A DNA stretch of 64,000 bases, taken from assembly GCA_043228905.1 (NCBI GenBank), contig JBHGNT010000001.1:3844001-3908000 (forward strand). The letters are read 5' to 3'. Shown here in pieces: positions 36,326 to 52,779 of this stretch. The DNA comes from Azolla caroliniana (lineage: Eukaryota; Polypodiophyta). Each line of letters starts with the position of its first letter. The stretch's first letter is position 1. The notes under the pieces are model-generated. The model searched no databases. It saw only the letters and a program-made list of their open reading frames with translations, and was not told the DNA's origin. Both the position numbers and the translations under genes were made by a program.

Positions 36326-37864
36326 TTTGAAACTTAGAACTAAGCACAAACCTCAGAATGTTTTTGGATAGATGAGGAACTGTTTTTAGTTTTTCGGCAT
36401 CTATTGAGTTACTTCTAGGAAAAGAGCATATAACATATTCAGTGTTAAACCTTTTCCATTTAAATTTCATTTTAGATCAACAGAACCCAGGTTAGTTAGC
36501 TAGTTAGTTCTAGTGTTTGCACTTCTATTGAAGCGTCCTTTGTTTTCACTTGACCGTTGCTGTGCATGTTTGCTTTGATAATAATTCTCCTCTGATGGAA
36601 AAGCAGCTCCCTGTTATATTCTCTCGTCATTTATTCTGGTAAAGGTGTTAAGATGGAAATATTGTGATTTTAATAGTAAATCATGGTTAAAGTGTATTTG
36701 CAAAACAAGATATCACATGCTAAGTTTAAGTAACTCTGCAAAAGCATTGAATTCACATTTGGATAAACGAGTTCTGGTATAGGATGCTAATGTTATAGTC
36801 ACGGTAATCTATCATGGTCAACTCATTTCGTAGAACTTTTTCAAACACACAACTGATTGTTTGAATTTGATGGCTCTTTTCCTAGAGTTTACTAGCATAT
36901 ACTTTTCATCATCTATCAATTATTGGACTAATTTACCTTTTGACATGTAAACACGTTCTATGAAAAAGGCAATCAGCTATTGTAGACTTGGACTTTCATG
37001 AAGTTTAATTTGTTCATAGAACACAAGAATCTAGTGTGAAATGGTGCTAATTAAGATTAGGTAATTGAATTTAGGTAGCTAGTCCTTGAAAGCAAAATGA
37101 AGTGTTTTGTGCAAAAAGCTCATATGGCCAATCTATTACCACCTCTCTATAATAAACCAACTTACTTCAAGCTATAACTATTGCTAGTGAATGATATGTA
37201 TTTATTGTGAGCTATCGCATGCAGACGAAGTTGCATAGAAATTCATAAGTGTACATGTGCATTCATGATTATTCAGAGCGGTGTTTTTTTATGGTACTGC
37301 AAAAAGGGATTAAGAGAATGGAGAATAATCAAAACGGAAAAGAAGGGAATATATAAATTAACAGATTAAAACATATAAATATAGCAAATTATTGGCATTC
37401 CCTTTGACATAAAGAGAGTATGCTTCCCAAGGTAAGCGGTGATGAATCAGAGCACAGAGACTAATGGTGAAATGAACAATAAACTGATGAATGACTGAAA
37501 AGTATGTTTCTTAAACCATTCTTAATCTTTTACAAATAACTTAAAACTGATGAGAGTTGTCAATCAATAGCATAAGGTCGACAAAGTGAAGCAATTCAGC
37601 ACACAAAGCATCATGCACTTTGGGGTAACGGTTCATGACTAAACATGAGAACTTCAGATGAAAGACTGCTCACCTTGTATGATGTCTTCAACTCATCTAA
37701 AACATAACTACATCTGGTGCTTAGAAAATAAGTTAACTAAATTTCTCAGTTTTGAGAGTAAAACAAAGATTATTTCATGGGTTTTTAGACCATGAACAAA
37801 ATAAAGTTGATATTGAAGTGAAAAGGTTCCAACAATGTATAAAAGTGTTACTGAATAAAATTAT
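36326..37864. other. Convergent intergenic region between SQD1 and the HIG1 gene
   Basis: It holds the two 3' UTRs. It is AT-rich without recognisable genes or repeats. Confidence 0.55.
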
Positions 37865-39687
37865 TTATTTATTTTCCTCTTTTTTCCCTTGATAGTAAAC
37901 TGTTCCTACCATTAAAGCAACTGTTGCAGCCTGGAAACCAACACGTGCCCGCATCAACAATTGACTACGGTTGTGGTTCCCTTGCCTAAATGACAGAAGT
38001 CCTCCTACAAGGACCCCCAAAGTCGCTAAAGCACCTGCGTCCATTTCATATAACGTCTCTTGATTCTCTCTTGTTTGATCTCATAGGTTATTTCAGCCTC
38101 TTAAGAGACATTGATATATCTTCCTTCCTTTCTATTTTCTTTAGGTCATTAAAAAAATATGCACATAGAAATTCTACGATGATATCTCATTGATTTTAAG
38201 TCTCTTAATTGTTACTTATGTTCAGGATATGACAAACTGCTCACCTGAAGTGCTATCTCATTGAATACAACTTTACGACAAAAAGTATTTTAATTGCCTA
38301 TATACCAGGATATGTCAAAATTCCACATAAAAATACTACATATTGAAAGTGAAATTTAGGTTAACATGCAAGAAATAACTTTTGTAGTTTTTTCTATGTT
38401 TAGGCAATGAAAATCAAGGCAGGGTGCAGAACCAATCATCTGGATAAACAAAATGAATCCATTATGTAAAGGAAAAAACTCTTGAAGGTTAGGAAAAAAC
38501 TGAAAGAATTACCCAATGTCATAATACATAACAGCCCATGAGAAGGAATGAAATAGAGAATGGAAAGTAGTCGAAGAAATGAAGACAAGGGATGCAGAAT
38601 TAATCAATACATGAAATGGGAGAATAATCAAGGAAACAAAATCCACAAGACACACATAAACATTTCTGCAAGTGTATGTACATACATATAGGCATCAACT
38701 TTCAAAGAGCCATAGCTCTCTAGAAAGTGGATGAGCAGGGGATTATGGAATCGATCCTTAATACTCATCAAAGGTAGTGGAATACTCAAAAAGTAAATAA
38801 ATGGTTTGCAAATACTCACACAAAGTTTTAAGAAATGGTTTCATAAGCTAAATAGTTTCATATACTTGCAAGTCTCATACGTGTAAATATGCTCTGCAAA
38901 ACTTGTAGAATTGGATTCACGTGCTGTTGTATATCCACATACACATATACCTGCATACATACATACATGTATATAAATGTGCATATAAAAACGCACACAT
39001 GTATACACATGTAGTACTGTTGTACATCCACATACACATATACCTGCATACATACACACATGTATGTAAATGTGCATATAAAGACGCACACATGTATACA
39101 CATGTAGTACTGTTGTACATCCACATACACATATACCTGCATACATACACACATGTATGTAAATGTGCATATAAAGACGCACACATGTATACACATGTAG
39201 TACTGTTGTACATCCACAGACACATATACCTGCATACATACACACATGTATGTAAATGTGCATATAAATACGCACACATGTATACACATGTAGTGTATGT
39301 TCATGAAAATTGTGTGCACACATACAAATATGTGTGGGTATACACACAATATATAAATCTACAAAGAGATCAACCGTGACAAGCCCTTATTGGATCGCCA
39401 TTTACACTGATTTTCCTTAGGTTTTATAACTGATTCCAATCCAGAATTTTACAGATGATTCCAAAAATTACGGTTTTATCAAGACCAACATGTTCAAATT
39501 TAGTGTTTTACCACGGCATTGATATTTAACAGATTAGGGTTCTCTGTGGAACGTAAAAGAATGGAGAGATGGAAAAAAGAATGCAGAGAGGTCGCTTCAT
39601 ACCTAACGGAACGAGGGGATTTCGTACATACTTCTTGTTGTTGCCAAACAGGTCCTCCTCTGCGTTGAGGTCTGGGGAAGAAGCCAT
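37865..39687 (-). CDS. HIG1-domain (hypoxia-induced, Rcf1-like) small mitochondrial protein
   Basis: Two minus-strand exons, 39687-39603 and 38034-37865, joined G|GT to give Gly in VPLGAL; 84 residues. The HIG1 domain is clear: NPLVPLGALATLGVL (first hydrophobic segment), a loop with SFRQGNHNRSQLLMRARV, then GFQAATVALMVGTVYYQ (second segment) and a charged KKEENK tail. Family members sit in the mitochondrial inner membrane and help assemble or stabilise the cytochrome c oxidase/III-IV supercomplex; plant members often respond to low oxygen. The protein is too short to be found without joining exons. The 1,568-bp intron contains a 93-bp minisatellite whose long open frames could be mistaken for genes. 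Confidence 0.93.
38924..39295. repeat. Four tandem copies of a 93-bp minisatellite in the HIG1 gene intron
   Basis: Units start at 38924, 39017, 39110 and 39203, each beginning CTGTTGTA.ATCCACA and containing ACATATACCTGCATACATAC and CACACATGTATACACATGTAG. The copies differ by a few substitutions. Because 93 is a multiple of three, stop-free frames persist through the array on both strands. Confidence 0.96.
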
Positions 39688-41961
39688 AGCCAAAAGTGAA
39701 TAACTTTGTCAATTCAATTCACATGTAATAAACAAACAAATGAAGAGTCTATAATGAGATACTTTCTCTTCGTGTACATATTATATGTCTTATCCTTCTT
39801 CTTCTTCTTCTTCATGGTCGTCTCCTCGGAAAAACTAGTCCATGTTCATTTATCTTTTGGATCTTTCTGTTGTGGACTTCGTCCGATGCAGAAATCGATT
39901 AAGTCAAACTGAAACGTACTCTTTGTCCATGAACACACAAAAATAAAACTCATTTTGTGGGTGGGTGTGGAGGTCGGTGAATAATCAATCCTACGGCTAG
40001 GTGTATTGTTTCGTTTAATGCCATTGGCTCTCACTCCTTCGGACATTGGTATATGCACTCTACTTCCCAGTTCGGATTAAAGTCCATACCCCCTTACCCT
40101 GGCCTATACTTTCTAGCCCATATCAACTTCCTTAAATATGTGTTTGCTATTATGTCATGATTGAAGCTCTTTTCCATTATCGATTTGTTGATTGTTTTCT
40201 CTAGTGCATACGGGTTTCTTTTCTTTTTTTCCCCACAACAATGTTCTAAATGAAGAGCTAACGAGAATTGCCTTTTCTTTTTCCTTGCTTTCAAATGCAC
40301 TCTTTTGATCTCATTACAAACTTTGAACAAGCACAAATGCCTCTCAAATATAGTGACAAGTTTTTAAATATTGTGTTGGTTTCAATCATTAGCTATTAAC
40401 GATTGGATTCCACTAGCAAAAATCACTTCAAGCATTTTCAAAATCAAAACAAACATTTCAACAAAGAAATATGTTATGCTAACTAATACCTTATGTATAT
40501 TTTGGCATGTTAGCCAATGTTGTTCAATATGATTAACCTCATACTATTTGTACTATCATGATTTCCAATGAGTGGAGTTTTGTTCGTAGACTCCAAGAAT
40601 TAGTAAAAACCAATGGTCAATTCAAAAACTCCTCCGAATATATATTCTCATTTTTTGTTGTTGGTTTTCAAATTTCTTCCGTAAAAAAGTATCCACTCAA
40701 GTAAACCACAATTTTTGTCACTATAGACAATTTCATGCCTATGCAATCACATTGTGGAATGAACTTTGATGTACTCAATAGAGAAAGAATAAATTTACAA
40801 ATATATATCTCAAAGAAATGAATAATTACTCTAAGAAATGAACACCACCAACACATTGTGTTCTTCAACTTATTGTCACTCTAGATGTACGATACATCAT
40901 TGATTGCAAACCAATTTTGGGATAACTTAAGATCACCATGAACCAAAGAATCATAAAATAACTTTAAGACAACATGTGGGATTACCTAGCAAACATGTAT
41001 ACCAAGGTCATGAAAGAACTTGGCAACTAGGATATACGCTAGTTATATCCTCTAATATCTACCTCTAAGCTTGAGGGGAGACACGTTTTCATTCACATAG
41101 CAATTTCCTTCTCATATTGATGAATCAAAGGAAACATTGATCAGCTGTATCTAGAAATAATAGTTGGTGGTACCTCAAAAGTGTTCATATATACTTAGCC
41201 CTATGCCCTAGAGACCATGGAGATTTTTAAAACTTCGGCTATGTCATGTTTACATCCCCGCATAAAGAATGATCACAAGCATGATAATTTACATTGGAAT
41301 GGGAGCTCAGAGAAATGTAGAAATATGCAAGGAGAATGAGTTGCACACCTTCACATATCAATCATCAAAGACCTAGAATCGCGACAACATTTATCTTCAC
41401 TCAAGTAGCATTTCAACAAATGCAAAGATGAGGATATAATATCAAGGGTGGAATCATACCTTCATCGAAAAAAAGTTCAAGCTTGGGCTAAAGCAGCTTT
41501 TATCAAATGCCAACCAAAAGTTTTAGCTAAGGTTCGAAAAAGTTGAAATGCTTCTCAATGATTTCAATCCACTGACTTCAAATTTTCACCTATTTATGAA
41601 AGCTGTAGCCATGAAAGAAGTAATTCAATCGAATAACACACCACTCAAAGATCTTCTGGGTTATGAGAAAAATATTTCTTTCCCAAAGTACTCTTCTTGC
41701 TTCCATCCTCTCTCTATACATGAGTACGAAATTACCCTTCTTTATTTGAAGGGCAGCTCAAATTATGACAATCCGATTTTATTATGCACACTATATACAA
41801 AACTAAGCCCCAAGGTTGCAAGTCACAATTGATACACCTTTGGAACAAAATGTGAAATTTGAGGGCTGCTTTTATGTTGAAAACTGCTGAAATTTAATTA
41901 TCTTCTCAGCGCCAGGTTTGATGGAGAGATTACTGAGAAAACTAGAAACAATTGATGGAAC
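39688..41961. other. Intergenic, possible decayed LTR-element DNA
   Basis: AT-rich, with no gene recognised. Near 41068-41083, AAGCTTGAGGGGAGA resembles the polypurine tract that follows Ty1/copia polyproteins, and about 80 bp before it the plus strand can read YLANMYTK (copia ends in LADxxTK). This is weak. A 94-codon plus frame at 41548-41832 has no recognisable domain. Confidence 0.4.
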
Positions 41962-46632
<4,671 letters not shown>

Positions 46633-49469
46633 GAACCGGATTACCAAAGAATATGAGGAAGAGGAAGAAAATAAACTCTCGGGAACACCATCAAATCCTT
46701 TGCTTCTTTTTTCTCTTTCATCGCGGTCAAAAATAGCCTTCCCTTTCTCTCTCTCCTCTGTTTTGTGTGAAAAACAAGATAGGAAAAAGAAAAACCTTCC
46801 TCTGCAAGCTACGGAGGGGGGGCTGCTAAAGGCATGAGAGAGAGAGAGAGAGAGAGAGATGTGGTTATGCTGTTACTGTAACTTAGCTTCTCTCTCTCTC
46901 TCTCTCTCTCTCTCCGACTATCTCTGATAGATGCATGAAAAAAATGTATATAGAGAGAGACAATTTTATATATATAAATATATTATATGTATACATATGT
47001 ACATATATATGAATATAACCTGGTATAATTATTATATATATATCCTCGTTATAGGTTTGATGGGTCCCTCTGCTGAGATCTCTGAGAAAAGAGAGACAGC
47101 AACAGAGACAGAGACAGAGACAGAGAGAGAGCTTACAATTTCTTTGCTTTCGTTTTTGTTTTTGTTTTCTTATGGAGAAGATGGGGGGCGGGGATTGACA
47201 TTCCATGCATTCACACTCTCCGGATGCTGACTCTTTCTTACTTATCAACAACACACACTTAGAAATTTGAGATTGAGACCCTAATGGAGATGGAGATTCG
47301 GGCAAATGGAGACTAATATTGATCGATATTACTTTACTCTAATCATGTCTTCCTTTTCTAACCTGGGATATATCTATACAAGGCTTTCTTAGTGGACGAG
47401 ATGAGACGTATCAAGACACCCGACCCGGCAAGGAACCGGAGAATTAATGATAATAATCACATGACATGTTGCGGAAATGTGCATGTATGCTATGAGCATA
47501 TGAATAAACTTGTCTTGATCTAACTAATTATACTCGAGATAGGTCCTACTTGACTATTTCATGCTCAATATGGTTATCTAAATTATGGCCAATGGAATAC
47601 ATAACTCCATAATAGACGATGAATGACCACAAAAAAGCGCATTATTTTTGCTATTATAGTTTGATACCACTTTATTGAGGCTTTTATTACATGTTTGCTC
47701 GTAACAAGATAAACCAAGAAATGTTCAAATGAATAACATCTCTCAACGTATAAATAGGTTTTCTTGTTAACTATTTTTGTTTAACACCATTCCTATAGTT
47801 CTATGTTTATATTTACATGAAATATCTCCCCACCAACCAAAATGATAAACATTGTTGACTTATACAATACCCATAGAATTCAGACATGAGTTTGATGGTG
47901 AGTAAGTATGGACCTAAGGGTCATCGATGTATGTATAACATCACCCAACTAGCAAGGATGATGGCTTAACAGAATCCCCACAAACAAAAGTTTTGCAAAA
48001 TCATAGATGAAGTTGACATAGAATCATGTGCACGTACATAAGGATCCTTTAGTTAATTATTTATTTGAATTAATTAGTTCATGGATCAAAGTCAATGGAT
48101 ATATTATTTGCATCAAAAAATTCCAACTATATAAATACGATATAAAAAACCATGATTAGTGCACTTATGTAGTCTTCTCTCTTAATTACAAGCTTTCAGT
48201 GGTATATACATCACTTGCCCTTGATTCTTGAATCAATGTAATAATTTCATATACCAATTATTCATGTGTAAAAATAAAATAAAATGGCCTTGGTAAGCCT
48301 ATTGTATAGAATATTCGTGACATACGAAGTTGTTGATGAAGATTTGACTTTGAAGTTGGTAGTTGTAGGAGAAACTTTGGGCCCACGAATATGAATTTCA
48401 TTACATGTCAATATTCTAGTTAGGTGTGTGATATTACAAACGACCTTTATATTGATAAAGAAATGAAAACGTGTCTCTAAAGTTTTGCTAAAGTTCACCT
48501 AGATCATGGTATGGGGCACAACTAAAACAACTTGGAACATTTTCTTCCCCATTTGTTTGTTTTTGGCCATGGAAGATTGCTCTTTATTGTAAGTCACGCT
48601 TCCAAATTCCACACCAAGGGGATATGAAGATGCATTATTGAATATATTTATTGTATATGTACATGGTGAGTTCATTGTCATGGTGTTACATGCCTTGAAT
48701 GGGTTTCTATTACACGGGGGAGGTGACAATAATATTATCACAAAAGAACACATATCTTATATATCATGTGACTAGAGCCCTCCCATTTTACATCATCCTC
48801 ACACGAATTAACACAAAGCTAATGAAGTCAGTCATACAATACATGATGAATTATTCAAGTGCTTGGTGCCCCACGAAATATTTAATGCTTGAGATGAGGG
48901 CCTCACAAAGGAATGACAATGTCTTTGATGCAATTGTGAATGTTATTTAACGCATTCAAAGTCAAAGAATGAGGGTGCAAAGCATAAGCTTCAACATCCC
49001 CACTGCATATTTGAGTTATAGAAATCTTAATAAGGTCATGTAAAGAATCCAAACTTTAATATGTAATGGTGCTTTCACATCGTGTTTTAACATATAATGT
49101 CTCGTTTTTTAAATCTAATTGATCAAACATCACTGCATAAGAACAATAGTTAATACAAAGGAAGTGAACAATGAAAAGGGTAACAAACCATCACAAACGT
49201 TGTTACACTCTTGAATTACTTTGTCTCAAACGCCACCTTTATACACCTTTGACAAACTCGCTCGATCAACATAAGATCAATAATGGCCATTCGTAGACAT
49301 TAACATTAATACGTTCAAGCTATTCCCCACCCACCCACCATCTCTCTCTCTCTCTACATCCTCACCTAACCTAACCTAACCACACTTTCGACAATTCTCT
49401 CCCCAATGTTGCAATCACCCGATCAAACTACTCTATCTTATAGATCAAATTTGGTCTCCCATGGAAATG

Positions 49470-49516
<47 letters not shown>

Positions 49517-50429
49517 GTCCATGGGAGATCAAATTAACATTGAATGTACGGAAAGTTGAGTGAGAGAGAGGAGCATAAAACGATGACTATCGTTTTATAC
49601 AATGTCCGATTGCTTGTTAGATTTGGAGATACATTTCTCAAATTTGGCAAGTTTTATCGCAGTGTTATTTGAAGCGCAAACAGTGCATGTTTGCACAAAT
49701 TACACAGATTGACCTGAAATCAGAGATGGAGGTTGTTTTCCTTTTTCTCAAATATTTGGGATTTCGTCATAATTAGGATATACGCAATGCTTTTGTATTT
49801 GATGATAAGCATGGAGTGAAATCAATATTTGCGAAAGTTGAAGGGAGTGCCAATGTGACAATTTTCTTTATTGGAGCAAGTGGAAATTCTTTCCTTAGTT
49901 GGGTGTTGGCAATTCAACATGTTCCACTACCCATGTAGTGTAGTGTAGTTAGTGGATTGACCATACTCCATTGTTACACCCCTTGTAAGTAGTGTTTTTC
50001 ACACACATTTATCTAATAATTGACAATGGTTCGGTTTGAGAGGGTCAAAACCGAACCGTTAAAATTTGTTGAAACCTAAATTGAATTGAACCGAACGATG
50101 AAACCATGAAACCAAATGGTAAATGTTTTTTTTCAAACCGTTAGGTTCGGTTTTGATTTCAACTTAGGTCAAAATTTAAAATATTTCATTATTTTAAAAA
50201 TTTAAAGATGTTCCTAAAATGTGAGAATAAGGTCTAAAAAAGAAAAGAATGTTTAAAAACAAACTTAAAAAAATATAAAACTGTTAAACCGTTTAAACCG
50301 CGGTTTCTAACTGTTGAAACCAAACCAGAACCGAACTGTTTAAACCGTTACGCTACGGTTTCCCGGTTCGGTTTGGTTCAAACTGAGCCGTTGCCGATTA
50401 TTACATTTATCGATATAATTGTGTGATCA
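46633..50429. other. Intergenic, with microsatellites; upstream of the membrane-protein gene
   Basis: The right-to-left promoter of the membrane-protein gene should lie at about 46650-47300, which has an (AG)n run at 46837-46859 facing a (CT)n run at 46889-46914, and a CAGAGA repeat at about 47099-47127. Positions 47300-49300 show nothing. CCTAACCTAACCTAACC occurs near 49364. About 50030-50390 is rich in AACCGTT/CGGTTT motifs like those at 21780-22010. No gene is recognised. Confidence 0.5.
49474..49512. repeat. (CT)n microsatellite flanked by an 18-bp inverted repeat
   Basis: About 19 CT units. Positions 49448-49465 (AATTTGGTCTCCCATGGA) and 49518-49535 (TCCATGGGAGATCAAATT) are complementary at 17 of 18 positions, so the run sits in the loop of a possible hairpin. 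Confidence 0.85.
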
Positions 50430-50770
50430 AAGTGGGTTGGTGTTCTCGATTGATGTTATGAGCCAAGGTATTTATTTGGAGAGTTATGGTTGGAGCTTTA
50501 CCATTAGGGGATGCATTAAAAAAAAGAAACATTACTAAAGGATTGTGTTTCTTTTGTTTGGTGGAATTGGAACATAGTAGGCATCGATTTATTTCATGCC
50601 CGATGGCAATGATGGTTTGGAGTTGTATCAATTTAGTGTGGATGTCTCTAACAGGAGTAAGTCTATCTTCCTTCAGTTGGGTTTTTGCACATATGGAGAA
50701 CAATGAACCGATGCCTCATTTTCAAATTATTTGTGAGTTCTTGAGGTATCGGGGGCTATGGTTCAATTGA
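50430..50770 (+). pseudogene. LINE zf-RVT remnant
   Basis: The plus strand reads, after a stop at about 50460, AKVFIWRVMVGALPLGDALKKRN, then CFFC (Cys-x2-Cys), HRFISCP (His-x4-Cys) and VW. This is the zinc-binding tail (zf-RVT) of plant L1-type polyproteins. Only this tail is seen, with no RT domain in front, so it is a truncated, dead copy or a 3' fragment. Confidence 0.8.
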
Positions 50771-51188
50771 AATATGCGGAATGCCTTCATTTATTGATTC
50801 GCAAGGTGGGGTGAGAAAATAAGTTCTAAAGTTAAAAGGACTTCTTTTGTGGCAACTGACAGTGCTAGAGAAGTCACGAAATCTCAACCAGGAAGAGAGA
50901 GAACTCTGCAAGGTCACGTAACATCATACTCGCCATTTGAATTGGTGTGTAGGGTGGCATTGAGTTTGGTGTCGTAGTATTCTATAGATCCCTTGATAGA
51001 TAGAAGGTAGTATTCTATACTTTGTAGTAAGGTAGTCATCGTGGTGTTTTTTTTCTTTCGTAACGAAAGCCATTATTTACGAAAAAAAGAGAGAGAGAGA
51101 GAGAAAAGTAAAGTTATGGAAGTGCGTATTGTTTTTTGAAGGAGTCTCTTTTTCCCTGCTGACCTAAACTCACAGACCGCGTCTCGCA

Positions 51189-51232
<44 letters not shown>

Positions 51233-51540
51233 CTCGGAATCTCTGTACCTGCAATCACCTGCATACATAGGGTTTCCTTGACCTTTCTGTCGCCTCTCCG
51301 CAGAGAAACTTCTAAGGCTCCTCGGGCAATCCTGTGCTCATACTCCCCCCCCCCCCTCCTTCGACTGCTAAAAGAGTCCCTCAGACCTTTGATTTTTCTC
51401 TCAGATTTCTTTTCAGGTTTCCTCAAGGCCTCGAGTTTTGTCCGACTTGCTTACGATCTCTGCGATTTATAGGGGCGTCCCACTACTTCCTCGCTTGATC
51501 TCGCTTCCATACCTCAACAAACAAAAAATCCTCTGGAATC
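50771..51540 (+). promoter_or_regulatory. Upstream and leader of the 88-residue membrane protein gene
   Basis: It contains a (GA)n run near 51090-51104, a (CA)n run at 51196-51228 and a C run at 51346-51356. Pyrimidine-rich sequence then leads to the ATG at 51541. A minus-strand frame at 51073-51426 is a microsatellite artefact. No TATA box could be assigned. Confidence 0.4.
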
Positions 51541-52621
51541 ATGTGTCCTCTGCGATTCATTTTGGTCTTCTTCTCCGTCATAGTTGCTGGATATGTTGCC
51601 TGCAAAGCTATGTGGTCCAGCGATGGCGATCATCCCCTCAGCACCATGGATGCCAGAGAACACTCAGGAATCGAAAAAAAGGAAGATAGCATTCTAAAGC
51701 AGGTATGACTTCTAGTAGAGGTCTTATAGGTAATATCTAGGGTTTCAGATTCCGTGTGTACTGTTTATTTGCGTCATTTTCACTAAGAGAAAGAAAATTA
51801 GAAACATATATCAACAATTGATATATGTGTAGCTCAGTCAGTAGGTTCTCCGATCCAGACCAGAAGGTCATGCGTACAACACCTATGCACTGTGACATTT
51901 AGTAAATTAGTAAATCTGGTGATATTTGAACCCAGGTCTGCGGGCTAGTAGAAATTTGGTTAATGAAGAGAGATGGATTGTTTCTTTAATATCATACTGA
52001 AGATTAATACAATTTGTATGACATGTACCCCTCTGTATGTGCAGTGCTTTCTGCCTTTTATTTCTTTGTACAAGATAGAGAAAGGAAGAAGGATTCATTA
52101 ACATCAGAAATAAACCAAAACACCTATAGTAGCCAAAATTCAAAATTTATTCATCCAAGGAGGCAATTTAGCTTTTGCTGACTGAAGCTTAGTTTTTTCT
52201 TCAAGCTTACACTGACTGAAGGCTAGTTTTTTCTTCAAAGTTTGCAAAACTTGAACCCAACAAAAGGTATAAGGGTATGGTTGCAGATGGAGGTGAAGGT
52301 GCACGATATGTAAACCTATATCAATAAATTGGCTTCATTGGGAAATCCTTATTTTCTCGGGTCAACAGCTAGGTGATGAAACTTGCAAGAATCATTTTTT
52401 GCTAATAGAATGTTTCCTATCCAGTGAAATTCATTGTATTCTACAAGTGACTGAAATTCTTGTCACGTTCTTTGAGAACAAGGAAACCAATAAAATGAGT
52501 TAAACCTATTTATAAGGCTACTTCTTATTAATGTTTGATGATAGGTAGCTAGAAAATCAATAACTGCTCAATGAATTGGAATCTGGCATCATATTAAGAT
52601 ATCCATGATCACTCATAGGAG

Positions 52622-52665
<44 letters not shown>

Positions 52666-52779
52666 TTTATACAGAGTTATACAAAAGTTGTATCTGGTTT
52701 TTGGATGCTTGTGGACATGGCAAGTGGGAAGTATCTCTGGAGAATTGTTGCTTCTCAACAAGAGAAATCTAGTCCTTAA
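51541..52779 (+). CDS. Small single-pass membrane protein (plant 'methyltransferase-related' type), 88 aa
   Basis: Two exons, 51541-51702 and 52675-52779, joined in phase 0. The N-terminus MCPLRFILVFFSVIVAGYVA is one hydrophobic segment or signal anchor. A polar linker (about residues 24-54) follows, and exon 2 gives GFWMLVDMASGKYLWR and a short polar tail. The paired MCPLRFILVFFS and FW.x.VDMASG.YLWR blocks are what I recognise from small plant proteins usually labelled 'methyltransferase-related'; no methyltransferase motif is present, so that label should not be trusted. Function is unknown. The exon 2 acceptor (TTTTATACAG) is preceded by a (GA)n run rather than a long pyrimidine tract. 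Confidence 0.8.
51826..51960 (+). mobile_element. Possible tRNA-derived SINE-like fragment
   Basis: TAGCTCAGTCAGTAGG matches a tRNA A box, and about 30 bp later GGTCATGCGTACAAC loosely resembles a B box. A full cloverleaf cannot be drawn. It lies in the intron of the 88-residue gene. The call rests on the A-box motif only. Confidence 0.3.
52629..52662. repeat. (GA)n microsatellite next to a splice acceptor
   Basis: About 17 GA units ending 12 bp before exon 2 of the 88-residue gene (52675). Confidence 0.95.

Noticed and set aside
38841-39379. Overlapping 120-168-codon frames on both strands
   Set aside because: They are by-products of the 93-bp tandem repeat, whose length is a multiple of three, and lie in the HIG1 gene intron.
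41548-41832. 94-codon plus-strand frame
   Set aside because: No family similarity that I can see; probably chance.
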